From Catenuloplanes niger (GTDB lineage Bacteria; Actinomycetota; Actinomycetes; Mycobacteriales; Micromonosporaceae): a stretch of DNA of 64,000 nucleotides. The stretch spans positions 2,861,001 to 2,925,000 of the forward strand of contig NZ_JAVDYC010000001.1 of NCBI RefSeq assembly GCF_031458255.1. Reading direction: 5' to 3'. Both the position numbers and the translations under genes were made by a program. The stretch's first letter is position 1; each line of letters starts with the position of its first letter. Shown one piece after another: positions 49,775-57,478 of this stretch. A model generated the notes under the pieces. That model was not told where the DNA came from. It saw only the letters and a list, made by a program, of their open reading frames with translations, and did not search any database.

Positions 49775-51445
49775 TCAGGAGGCGACGTCCACCGTGACGG
49801 TGACGGTGGCCTGATCGATCTCGGTGGTGCGGAGGGTGAACTTGAACTCCCAGGTGCCGGCCGCCGGCAGCTGGAACTCGCTGATCGCGTGGTTGTCGGC
49901 GACGCGGAGCATGGGTACGTCGATCGGCTCGATCCCGGCGGCCGGGAGCGCCGCGGTGGTGGTCCACTCCTCCGCCTTGAGCAGGTTCGTGGTGCCGGGC
50001 TCGTACGCGTACAGGTGCATCGAGTTACTGCCGACCTTGGCCGGGTCCAGCTCGACCTGCAGCGTGTAGAGCGGGCTGTCGACCAGCACGGAGAAGTAGC
50101 CCTGGTCGGTCAGCGCCGCGTTCTCCGACTCGGTGCGCGCCGGCGTCTGCTGGACCAGCACGGACGTGAGGCCGAGCACGACCACGGTGATCGCCAGTTC
50201 GGCCCAGACCGCGGTCCGGATCCGCCCGGGGTTCTCCGTGGTGACCCGCTTGCGGACCAGCGACCGGGAGTACGCGGCGATGCCGACCACGGCCGCGAAC
50301 AACGCGGTCTTGGCGAGGATGAACCGGCCGTAGGTGGTGCCGGTGAGCGCGGCCGGCGTGCCGATCTCGATGAGCGCGTTGACCACGCCGGCCAGCAGCA
50401 GCGCGCTGACCGCGAGCGCGGCCCACCGGGACCAGATCGGCAGGATCGCGCCGAGCTCGCGCTCGCTGGCCTGGCGCAGCAGGAAGCCGACCAGCATGAC
50501 CAGGCCGCCGAGCCAGACCGCCATGCTGACCAGGTGCACCGCGTCGACCACCACGGAGACGGCTGCGACCGGTGAGGCGGACGGGTGGCCGGTGAGCGGC
50601 CAGGTGAAGACCGCGGCGGTGCCGAGCGCGGCGAGCACGATCAGGTCGACCATGTTCTCGCCGCTGCGGCCGCCGTCGCCGCGCTCCGCGAGGATCGGCC
50701 GGAGCATGATGGCGATCGCGGCGAGCAGGCCGAGCCGCACCAGCAGCGCGGTGCCGAACGCGCTGGCGACCACGTCGCCGAGACCGCCGGCGTCCAGGAT
50801 GTTCCCGCCGCTGGTGTACGGCGCCTGTAGGTAGAGCGCGGCGAGCGTACTGAACGCGACCAGGCCGAGGCCGGCGCGCACCAGCCGGGCCGGTACGCGG
50901 CGGCTGAGCCGGGCCGGCCAGAGGAACAGCAGCACCAGGACCGGGCCGACGACCAGGACGAGTCCGGCGTACCCGAGGAACTTGACGACCGGGATGGTGT
51001 TCTTCACCACCGGGTCGGTCTCGTCGCCGTCGTCGGTGAGCGCGGGCACCGCGGACGTGGCGCCGACCGAGAACGTGAACGCGCCGCTCACCGGGTGACT
51101 GTCCGCCGAGATGACCCGATAGCTGACCAGGTACGTACCGCGCTGGTCCGCGGTGATCGGGATGATCAGCGTCGAGCCCTCCGCGCGCGGGTCACCGCCG
51201 ACCCGGTCGCCGTTCGGCGCGATCACCTGGATCTTGCCGCTGACCGGGCTGACCCCCTCGCTGAAGGTGAGCTTCACGTCACCCGGTGCGGTCTGGACCA
51301 CGGACTGGGTGGCGGGCGTGGTGCGCTGCAGGACGGCGTGCGCGCTGGCCGGGCTCGCCGGTCCGACGAACACCGCGAGCGCGCCCAGGACGAGCGCGGC
51401 GAGCACGGCCCAGCGACGTCTTCTCTCGGCAGTCATGCCGGACAT
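49775..51445 (-). CDS. CopC-CopD fusion (YcnJ-like) copper transport protein
   Basis: 556 aa. The signal peptide ends SASA and the mature N-terminus HAVLQRTTPATQSV starts a CopC domain, with a second copper ligand region SADSHPVSGAFTF. From about 150 to 440 a CopD-type domain gives eight or so TM helices, and a C-terminal beta-rich YtkA-like domain (about 455-556) faces outside. The fusion imports copper across the membrane in YcnJ-type systems. Two starts are possible (ATG 51445 or 51436); GGGAG lies just before the first. It is co-transcribed with the YcnI-like gene. Confidence 0.9.
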   Translation of the reverse strand: MSGMTAERRRRWAVLAALVLGALAVFVGPASPASAHAVLQRTTPATQSVVQTAPGDVKLTFSEGVSPVSGKIQVIAPNGDRVGGDPRAEGSTLIIPITADQRGTYLVSYRVISADSHPVSGAFTFSVGATSAVPALTDDGDETDPVVKNTIPVVKFLGYAGLVLVVGPVLVLLFLWPARLSRRVPARLVRAGLGLVAFSTLAALYLQAPYTSGGNILDAGGLGDVVASAFGTALLVRLGLLAAIAIMLRPILAERGDGGRSGENMVDLIVLAALGTAAVFTWPLTGHPSASPVAAVSVVVDAVHLVSMAVWLGGLVMLVGFLLRQASERELGAILPIWSRWAALAVSALLLAGVVNALIEIGTPAALTGTTYGRFILAKTALFAAVVGIAAYSRSLVRKRVTTENPGRIRTAVWAELAITVVVLGLTSVLVQQTPARTESENAALTDQGYFSVLVDSPLYTLQVELDPAKVGSNSMHLYAYEPGTTNLLKAEEWTTTAALPAAGIEPIDVPMLRVADNHAISEFQLPAAGTWEFKFTLRTTEIDQATVTVTVDVAS

Positions 51446-51701
51446 GCTCTCCCACGGATGTGGCAGTGATCGCCGGTGGTCGGCGTGGCGTGTTTCGCAC
51501 CTACCGTTCCGGCCCCAAATATAGGACCAAAACCGGCAAATCGCGGGGGGCGGAGGGGCATGCCGAGTTGGTCGGGCGACCGGCCCGGATAGTTCCCGGC
51601 GATCACGGGACCTTCGCCCGTACCCGTGCGGTCCCCGCCGCGTCACCGTGAGCACGGAACCGGGCGACGGCTCGGACCGACCAAGGGAGGTGGACTTCTC
51701 T

Positions 51702-52166
51702 GTGCAGGATCGAGCCGGACCCTGGGCCGGACTCGTCGCCCGGCTCGGGCTGGCGGCCGTCTGGCTCTACGCCGGCGGCGCCAAGGTCGGTGATCTGGCC
51801 GGGTCGGCGCGCGCCGTCAACGCGTACCAGCTGCTGCCCTTCGACGTCGCCCAGGTGATCGGTGCGATGCTGCCGTTCGTCGAGGTCGCGGTTGGGCTGC
51901 TGCTGCTGGCCGGGCTCGCGACCCGGGTCTCGGCCGTGGTGTCCGCGCTGCTGCTGATGGTCTTCGTCGCCGGCATCGCCAGCGCGTGGGCACGCGGCCT
52001 GCAGATCGACTGCGGATGCTTCGGCAGCGGCGGGCAGCTCGCCGCCGGGGAGAGCCCCACCTACGGCTGGGAGATCGCGCGGGACGTCGGGTTCGTGCTC
52101 CTGGCCGGCTACCTGATCGTCCGTCCCGACTCCAGATTCTCCGTCGACCGCTACCTGACGAGGTAA
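51702..52166 (+). CDS. MauE/DoxX-like membrane protein
   Basis: 154 aa from GTG at 51702, preceded by AAGGGAGG; GTG at 51648 would add 18 residues without a ribosome-binding site. Four TM helices and the IDCGCFGSGG motif are typical of the MauE family, thought to pass reducing equivalents for disulphide formation across the membrane. It lies 6 nt before the DsbA-like gene, which supports a thiol-redox pair. It is divergent from the copper genes (256-bp intergenic region, no other gene seen). Confidence 0.85.
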   Translation: MQDRAGPWAGLVARLGLAAVWLYAGGAKVGDLAGSARAVNAYQLLPFDVAQVIGAMLPFVEVAVGLLLLAGLATRVSAVVSALLLMVFVAGIASAWARGLQIDCGCFGSGGQLAAGESPTYGWEIARDVGFVLLAGYLIVRPDSRFSVDRYLTR

Positions 52167-52172
52167 ACGCGC

Positions 52173-52889
52173 ATGAGCTCACGAAAAGACCAGAAGCAGG
52201 CGAACCGGATGGTACGCGAGCAGCTCGCCAAGGAGCAGCGCCGCCGGACCACGCTGTGGACCTCGGTGGCCGCCGCCGCGGTGCTGCTCGTCGCCGGCAT
52301 CGCCGGGTACGGCATCTTCGCCGCCCAGCGCTCCGGCGAGGTGGTCACGCCGGCCGCCGCGACCGCGGACGGCACCGGCTTCGCCATCGGCAACGGGTCC
52401 GTCACCATCGACATCTACGAGGACTTCATGTGCCCGGCCTGCGGCCAGTTCGAGAGCGAGGCCGCCTCGACCGTCGACCGGCTGGTGGACGAGGGCAAGG
52501 TCACGGTGGTCTACCACCCGATCTCGATCCTGGACCGCTACTCCAACGGCACGAACTACTCCACCCGCGCGTCCGGCGCCGCGGCCTGCGCGGCCGACGG
52601 GGGCAAGTTCACCGAATACCACAAGACGCTCTTCGACAACCGGCCCGAGGAGGGCACCTCCGGCCTCGACGACGCGAAGCTGATCTCACTCGGCACCACG
52701 CTGGGTCTGGGGGACGACTTCACGCGGTGCGTCGAGGACGGAAGATACAAGACGTGGAGCGCACAGATCACGGACCGGGCGAGCGAGCGCGGGGTCACCG
52801 GCACGCCCACCGTCTACGTCGCCGGAACCGTGCTCAAGGACCGTTCCGCGGCCGGCCTGACCAGCGCGGTCGAGGCGGCCGTCAAGTAG
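52173..52889 (+). CDS. DsbA-family membrane-anchored thiol oxidoreductase
   Basis: 238 aa. Basic N-terminus (RKDQKQANRMVREQLAKEQRRR), one TM helix (about 28-50), then a thioredoxin-fold domain with active site CPAC in YEDFMCPACGQFES and the cis-Pro loop GVTGTPTVYV. Domain order is that of actinobacterial DsbA-like proteins (thioredoxin_4). It forms or reshuffles disulphides in exported proteins and probably works with the MauE-like protein encoded 6 nt upstream. Confidence 0.92.
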   Translation: MSSRKDQKQANRMVREQLAKEQRRRTTLWTSVAAAAVLLVAGIAGYGIFAAQRSGEVVTPAAATADGTGFAIGNGSVTIDIYEDFMCPACGQFESEAASTVDRLVDEGKVTVVYHPISILDRYSNGTNYSTRASGAAACAADGGKFTEYHKTLFDNRPEEGTSGLDDAKLISLGTTLGLGDDFTRCVEDGRYKTWSAQITDRASERGVTGTPTVYVAGTVLKDRSAAGLTSAVEAAVK

Positions 52890-52924
52890 GCCGGCCGGCG
52901 GCGGGCCGGCTGGCGGCCGCGGTC

Positions 52925-54145
52925 GTGGCCGGCGTGCTGCTCGCGCCGGTCCCGGCCGGACCCGCGCTCGCGCACGGGGCGGACGCGCCGGCCGGCACGA
53001 ACTACCGCGCCCGGCTCACCGGCGTCTCACCGGCCGTGCCGGGCGTCCGGCTGCGCGTCATCGAGGCCGGCGCCCGGCTCGAGCTGACCAACACCGGCCG
53101 CCGCGAGATCGAGGTGCTCGGCTACCAGGGCGAGCCCTACCTGCGGATCGGGCCGGACGGGGTCTGGGAGAACGTCAACTCCGCGGCCACCTACCTCAAC
53201 GCCAGCATCGCCACCTCCGCGACCGTGCCGGCCACCGCCGGGCCCACCGTGCCGCCGTCGTGGCGCCGCGTCTCCGACCGGCCGGCCGCCCGCTGGCACG
53301 ACCACCGCACGTACTGGATGAGCGAGGAGCAACCGCCCGCGGTCGCCGCGGACCCCACCCGGACCCAGCGGGTACGGGACTGGACCGTCGACCTCCGCGA
53401 CGGCGTCACACCGATCACCGCGACCGGCACGCTCGACTGGGTGCCGCCGCCCTACGCCGGCGGCTGGTGGGCCGCGGTGGTCCTGGTCGCGGCCGCGGTG
53501 GCCGCGCTCGGCCTGCTGCACGGCCGGGCGGCACGGTGGCCGATGGCCGCGGTGTCCGCGCTCGCCGGGGTGGCCGCGCTCGCCTACACCGTCGGGCGCG
53601 AGATCGACGCGGGCAACGACACGCTCGGCACCGCGCTCCCCGCGCTGCTGTCCACCCAGCTGTGGCCCGCGCTCACCGGCGCCGGCGCGCTGGCCGCCGC
53701 GGCCGTCGCCGTCGCCCGGCGACCGGCCGCGGACTTCGCGCTCGCGCTGGCCGGCGTCTGCACCGGCGTCTTCGTCGGCCTCGCGAACGCGGGCGCCCTG
53801 CTCAACTCCGTCGTGCCGGCCCCGTGGCCGCCGACCGTGGCCCGGGTGCTGGCCGTGGTCGCGCTCGCGGGCGGCTTCGGTCTCACCGCCGCCGCCGTGC
53901 TGCGCATGCGCGCCACCGCGCTCGCCGCCACCGCCGATCCCGCCGGCTCCGGCGACGCTCCCGACGGCTCCTCCCCCGCCGGCGGTTCCGCTCCCGACGG
54001 CGGCCGCTCCGCCGCCCAAAACCAGTCCGCCACCGGGGGCCGGGACGCCACCGGGGGCCGGGACGCGGCCCGCCCACGCCCGCGCCGCGCACCGCTGACC
54101 CTCAAGGCGGCGCTGGAAGAGCAGCCCGACGACGACCGACCATGA
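52925..54145 (+). CDS. Five-TM membrane protein of the copper/thiol cluster, function unknown
   Basis: About 406 aa. The frame is open far upstream inside dsbA, and the only near start codons are GTG at 52925 (used here) or a CTG at about 52910; neither has a good ribosome-binding site, so the start is uncertain. A signal peptide (VLLAPVPAGPALAHG) precedes a beta-rich domain of about 150 residues with ARLELTNTGRREIEVLGYQGEPYLRIG and a HDHRTYW His-rich stretch, then five TM helices (from about residue 180) and a disordered Gly/Ser/Asp tail. The mature N-terminus would begin with HG. A link to copper is inferred only from the neighbours. Confidence 0.65.
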   Translation: MAGVLLAPVPAGPALAHGADAPAGTNYRARLTGVSPAVPGVRLRVIEAGARLELTNTGRREIEVLGYQGEPYLRIGPDGVWENVNSAATYLNASIATSATVPATAGPTVPPSWRRVSDRPAARWHDHRTYWMSEEQPPAVAADPTRTQRVRDWTVDLRDGVTPITATGTLDWVPPPYAGGWWAAVVLVAAAVAALGLLHGRAARWPMAAVSALAGVAALAYTVGREIDAGNDTLGTALPALLSTQLWPALTGAGALAAAAVAVARRPAADFALALAGVCTGVFVGLANAGALLNSVVPAPWPPTVARVLAVVALAGGFGLTAAAVLRMRATALAATADPAGSGDAPDGSSPAGGSAPDGGRSAAQNQSATGGRDATGGRDAARPRPRRAPLTLKAALEEQPDDDRP

Positions 54146-54322
54146 CGTAGCCGGCGTGGGCCTCGGCCGCGAGGACGGATCTCCGGCACCCCGGCGACCG
54201 GCGCCGCCTCCGAGAGACCTCGGGCGCGAAGCCCGCGACCGGCGGTGTGCGGGACCGGAGGCGCGCGGCCGGCGTGCGGGACGCGGGACGCGCGGTTCGT
54301 GGTGACCGCCCACCCGACCGGA

Positions 54323-54388
54323 AGGGAGGCCGCCCGCGGCCGACCGGTGCCCGCGGGAGCATGCGGGCCGCACCACGCCGGAAGCGGG
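54323..54388 (+). repeat. Interspersed intergenic repeat core, copy C
   Basis: AGGGAGG, 11 nt, the 21-bp block from 54341, variable bases, and CGCCGGAAGCGGG ending at 54388. It lies between the plus-strand membrane-protein gene (ends 54145) and the minus-strand cbiO-like gene (ends 54406), the third convergent setting. The 170 bp before it contain loose GTGCGGGAC-type repeats, weaker than arrays A and B. Confidence 0.75.
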
Positions 54389-54405
54389 AAGATCCGCATC
54401 TGCTC

Positions 54406-55155
54406 TCAGGGTGCGGGCACCGAGAAGCCGTAGGGCAGTTCGAGGCGGTGGGCGGCCAGGAGCGCGGTGTCGGCGAGGAGCGTGCGGGTCGGCGCGTCCG
54501 CGGTGATGCGGCCGGCGTCGAGGATGACCGCGCGGTCGCAGAGTTCGAGCGCGTACGGCAGGTCGTGGGTGACCATCAGGACCGTGACCGGCAGGCTCCG
54601 CAGGATGTCCGCGAGTTCGCGGCGGGAGGCCGGGTCGAGGTTGGAGCTGGGCTCGTCGAGCACCAGGATCTCCGGGCGCATGGCGAGGACCGTGGCGACC
54701 GCGACCCGGCGGCGCTGGCCGAAGCTCAGGTGGTGCGGGATGCGGTCGCGGTGCTCACGCATGCCGACCGCGTCCAGCGCCTCGTCGACGCGCCGCTGGA
54801 GGTCGGCGCCGCGCAGGCCGAGGTTCGCCGGGCCGAACGCGACGTCCTCCGCGACCGTGGGCAGGAACAACTGGTCGTCCGGGTCCTGGAAGACCACGCC
54901 GACCCGGCGGCGGATCTCGGTGAGCGTGGTGCGGTCGCGGGTGACGGTCAGGCCGCCGACCGTGACCGTGCCGGTGCCACCGCCGAGGATGCCGTTGAGG
55001 TGCAGCACCAGCGTGGTCTTGCCGGCGCCGTTCGGGCCGAGCAGCGCGACCCGTTCACCGCGTGCGACGCGCAGCGTGACGCCGTCCAGCGCGCGGTGGC
55101 CGTCGGGGTAGGCGAACGTGACGTCGCGGACGTCCAGGCTCGGGGCTTCGGTCAT
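54406..55155 (-). CDS. cbiO: ECF transporter ATPase, CbiO type
   Basis: 249 aa. Walker A LLGPNGAGKTTL, Q-loop VFQDPDDQLFLP, signature LSFGQRRRVA, Walker B EILVLDEPSSNLDP and switch His in VTHDLPYAL. It energises uptake of nickel or cobalt with CbiM, CbiN and CbiQ. ATG at 55155 overlaps the cbiQ stop (ATGA). All motifs are intact. Confidence 0.93.
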   Translation of the reverse strand: MTEAPSLDVRDVTFAYPDGHRALDGVTLRVARGERVALLGPNGAGKTTLVLHLNGILGGGTGTVTVGGLTVTRDRTTLTEIRRRVGVVFQDPDDQLFLPTVAEDVAFGPANLGLRGADLQRRVDEALDAVGMREHRDRIPHHLSFGQRRRVAVATVLAMRPEILVLDEPSSNLDPASRRELADILRSLPVTVLMVTHDLPYALELCDRAVILDAGRITADAPTRTLLADTALLAAHRLELPYGFSVPAP

Positions 55156-55877
55156 AGGAGGATGGTCGCGCCGACCGCGATCCCGGCCGCCACCAGGGGT
55201 ACGGTCGCGGCCGCCGCCCACTGCGCCACGCTCGCACCGCCGCCGTCGGCCTGCGGCAGGCTGCCGGTGTATCCGCGGGACAGCATCGCCAGGTAGACCC
55301 GCTCGCCGCGCTCGAACGCGCGCAGGAACAGCGCGCCCACGCCGGACGCGAAGCCGCGCAACTGCCACAGGAACCGGGGGTCGTCGCCGCGGGCCAGCCG
55401 GGCGGTGCGCATGCGCCGCGCCTCGTCCACGAGCACGTCCAGGTAGCGCAGCATGAACGTGGCGATCTGGGTGAGCACCGGCGGGCAGCGCAGCCGGTCC
55501 AGGCCGACGATGATGTCCCGGGTGCTGGTGGTCGCGGCCAGGATCAGCGCGACCAGCACGCCGAGCGTGCCCTTGACCAGCAGGTTGAAGCCGCCGTAGA
55601 GCCCTTCCACGGACAGCTGCAGGCCGTGCCACTCGATCCGGTCACCCGCGACCACGAACGGCATCAGCACGGCCAGCAGCACGAACGGTGCCTCCACCAG
55701 ACTGCGCCGGGCCAGCCAGCCGGCCGGGACCCGCGCGGTCGCCGCGAGCGCGACCACGACCAGCGCGTGGACCGCGAACGCCCAGACCGCCTCGCGCGGC
55801 GTCGCCACCACCGCGACCGTGATCGCGACGGTCGCGGCGATCTTCACCTCGGGCGCGAGGCGGTGGATCGGGCTCAC
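55152..55877 (-). CDS. cbiQ: ECF transporter transmembrane component, CbiQ type
   Basis: 241 aa from GTG at 55877, overlapping the cbiN-like stop (GTGA). Four to five TM helices and the two Ala-Arg-Gly coupling motifs of CbiQ/EcfT proteins: ARLARGDDP and LSRGYTGSLP, which contact the ATPase. It scaffolds the substrate-binding CbiM unit onto CbiO. Confidence 0.9.
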   Translation of the reverse strand: MSPIHRLAPEVKIAATVAITVAVVATPREAVWAFAVHALVVVALAATARVPAGWLARRSLVEAPFVLLAVLMPFVVAGDRIEWHGLQLSVEGLYGGFNLLVKGTLGVLVALILAATTSTRDIIVGLDRLRCPPVLTQIATFMLRYLDVLVDEARRMRTARLARGDDPRFLWQLRGFASGVGALFLRAFERGERVYLAMLSRGYTGSLPQADGGGASVAQWAAAATVPLVAAGIAVGATILL

Positions 55878-56200
55878 CGCCGGCTGCGCCTCAGCGCCCA
55901 GAAGATGCCGCCGGTGACGGCGAAGACCAGCAGCACGCCGACGACGCCGGACAGGCCGGTCGACAGGTACGCGTTGTCGATCCCCGCGACGCCGTAGTCG
56001 GCCAGCGGGCTGTCCGCCAGCTCGTGCTCCTTGGCGCCCTGGGCCATGCACGTACCGCCGGTGATCTCGCCGTCCGCGTTCGTCGTGCACCCGCGGGTCG
56101 AGGCGGAGTCCAGACCGTCCGGCGCGGACGACGCGAAACTGCTCACCACGCCGGCCAGCAACAGCGCGGTCAGCAGACCGGCCAGGACGAACTTCCTCAT
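55874..56200 (-). CDS. CbiN-like (PDGLE) subunit of the Ni/Co ECF transporter
   Basis: 108 aa. N-terminal signal/TM helix, a short external loop with APDGLDSAS (the PDGLE motif) and two cysteines, then a C-terminal TM helix ending ALRRSRR. Subunits with this topology load metal onto CbiM. Coupled by ATGA/GTGA overlaps on both sides. Confidence 0.85.
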   Translation of the reverse strand: MRKFVLAGLLTALLLAGVVSSFASSAPDGLDSASTRGCTTNADGEITGGTCMAQGAKEHELADSPLADYGVAGIDNAYLSTGLSGVVGVLLVFAVTGGIFWALRRSRR

Positions 56201-56892
56201 GCCACCGCTCCGATCCTCGGCTTGACCGAACGCAGCGCGTAGACCAGGTCGGGGCGGACCCGGGCGACCGTCGCGACCGTGGCCGCGCTGATCAGTCCCT
56301 CGCCGACGCCGATCAGCACGTGCGTGCCGGCCATCGCCGCGGCCACGCCGGTCAGCCCGACGCCGGACAGCTCGGTCGCGCCGCCCAGCGCGTACTGCAG
56401 CACGAAGCTCTGCGACGCCGCCACCACGCTCACCACGGACGCGACGAACACCGAGACCGACAACCCGGTGGGGGTACGCGGCAGCACGCGCAGCAGCAGC
56501 ACGGTGACCCCGAACGCGACCGCGGTGGAGACCAGCCCCATGTTCGTGATGTTCGGTCCCAGCGCCGTGATGCCACCGTCCGCGAAGAACAGCGCCTGCG
56601 CCGTGATCACGATCGTCACGCACAGCGCACCCACCCACGGCCCGACCAGGATCGCCGCGAGCGCGCCGCCGAGCAGGTGCCCGCTCACGCCCGGCAGCAC
56701 CGGGAAGTTGAGCATCTGCACCGCGAAGATGAACGCCGCGACCAGCCCGGCCATCGGCACCAGCCGGTCCTCGAGATCGCGCCGGCCGTTGGCCAGGCAC
56801 ACCGCGATCGCGACGGCGGCCAGCACGGCATAGGCGACGGAGACGGGCCCGTTGAGGACACCGTTCGATATGTGCAGGGCCTCAACGTCCAT
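56197..56892 (-). CDS. cbiM: ECF transporter substrate-binding component, CbiM type
   Basis: 231 aa. Seven TM helices with FAVQMLNFPVLPGVSGHLLGGALAAILVGP and QALFFADGGITALGPNITNM, the metal-site regions of CbiM/NikM. The annotated start gives MDVEALHISNG, whereas the metal site of the family uses the N-terminal Met-His-Ile; a CTG codon at 56877 would start exactly at MHISNG. The true start may therefore be five codons downstream. A Nur-like box upstream suggests nickel as the substrate. Confidence 0.9.
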   Translation of the reverse strand: MDVEALHISNGVLNGPVSVAYAVLAAVAIAVCLANGRRDLEDRLVPMAGLVAAFIFAVQMLNFPVLPGVSGHLLGGALAAILVGPWVGALCVTIVITAQALFFADGGITALGPNITNMGLVSTAVAFGVTVLLLRVLPRTPTGLSVSVFVASVVSVVAASQSFVLQYALGGATELSGVGLTGVAAAMAGTHVLIGVGEGLISAATVATVARVRPDLVYALRSVKPRIGAVA

Positions 56893-56945
56893 GAGTGCCG
56901 CTTCCCTCCTCGGGTCGCGCTCAGACTATTGGCCACCACCTCTAG

Positions 56946-56962
56946 TTGCCAAGAAGTTGCAA
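56946..56962. promoter_or_regulatory. Nur-like nickel box
   Basis: On the minus strand TTGCAA-CTTCT-TGGCAA, matching the S. coelicolor Nur consensus tTGCaa-N5-ttGCAA except for one base. It lies 54 nt before cbiM and 35 nt before bcp on the other strand. Nur is a Fur-family repressor that acts when nickel is plentiful. Confidence 0.75.
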
Positions 56963-56984
56963 CTGTCACGTTCGGCACCGCCGG

Positions 56985-56990
56985 TAGGGT
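56985..56990 (+). promoter_or_regulatory. -10 element for leaderless bcp
   Basis: TAGGGT, 7 nt, then the ATG start of the peroxiredoxin. The Nur-like box ends 22 bp upstream of this element, so metal control of bcp is also possible. Confidence 0.5.
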
Positions 56991-56997
56991 TGACCCC

Positions 56998-57474
56998 ATG
57001 ACCGAAGCCATCCGCCTCACCGCCGGTGACCCCGCACCCACGTTCACCCTGCCGACCGACACCGGCGACCAGCTGTCCCTGGCGGACCTGCGCGGACGCA
57101 AGGTCATCCTGTACGTCTACCCCAGCGCCATGACCCCCGGCTGCACCAAGCAGGCCTGCGACTTCCGCGACTCGCTGGCCTCACTCACCGCCGCCGGATA
57201 CGAGGTCGTCGGCATCTCCCCCGACACCCCCGCGAAGCTGGCGAAGTTCCGCGAGCACGACGCGCTGACCTTCCCGCTGGTCTCCGACCCGGACAAGCAG
57301 GTGCTGACCGCGTACGGCGCCTACGGCGAGAAGAAGCTCTACGGCAAGACCGTCGTCGGCGTCATCCGCTCCACCTTCGTCATCGACGAGGAGGGCCGCA
57401 TCGACCGCGCCCTCTACAACGTCAAGGCCACCGGCCACGTCGCCAAGCTCCGCAAGGACCTGGGCCTGGACTGA
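56998..57474 (+). CDS. bcp: Thioredoxin-dependent peroxiredoxin, Bcp type
   Basis: 158 aa. The peroxidatic region is YVYPSAMTPGCTKQACDFRDS, where the first Cys is the peroxidatic one and the second, five residues on, the resolving one. It reduces hydrogen peroxide and alkyl hydroperoxides in the cytosol. It is divergent from the nickel importer, and its stop lies 4 nt before the HNH gene start, so the two are probably co-transcribed. Confidence 0.93.
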   Translation: MTEAIRLTAGDPAPTFTLPTDTGDQLSLADLRGRKVILYVYPSAMTPGCTKQACDFRDSLASLTAAGYEVVGISPDTPAKLAKFREHDALTFPLVSDPDKQVLTAYGAYGEKKLYGKTVVGVIRSTFVIDEEGRIDRALYNVKATGHVAKLRKDLGLD

Positions 57475-57478
57475 GCCG

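Noticed and set aside
51986-52924. Upstream extension of the five-TM protein frame to 51986
   Set aside because: That part is antiphase to the MauE and DsbA-like genes, both well supported; the sequence is Arg/Gly-rich noise.
56893-56997. Possible cobalamin riboswitch before cbiM
   Set aside because: The gap is only 105 bp, too short for one, and no B12-box-like sequence is present; a Nur-like box explains it better.
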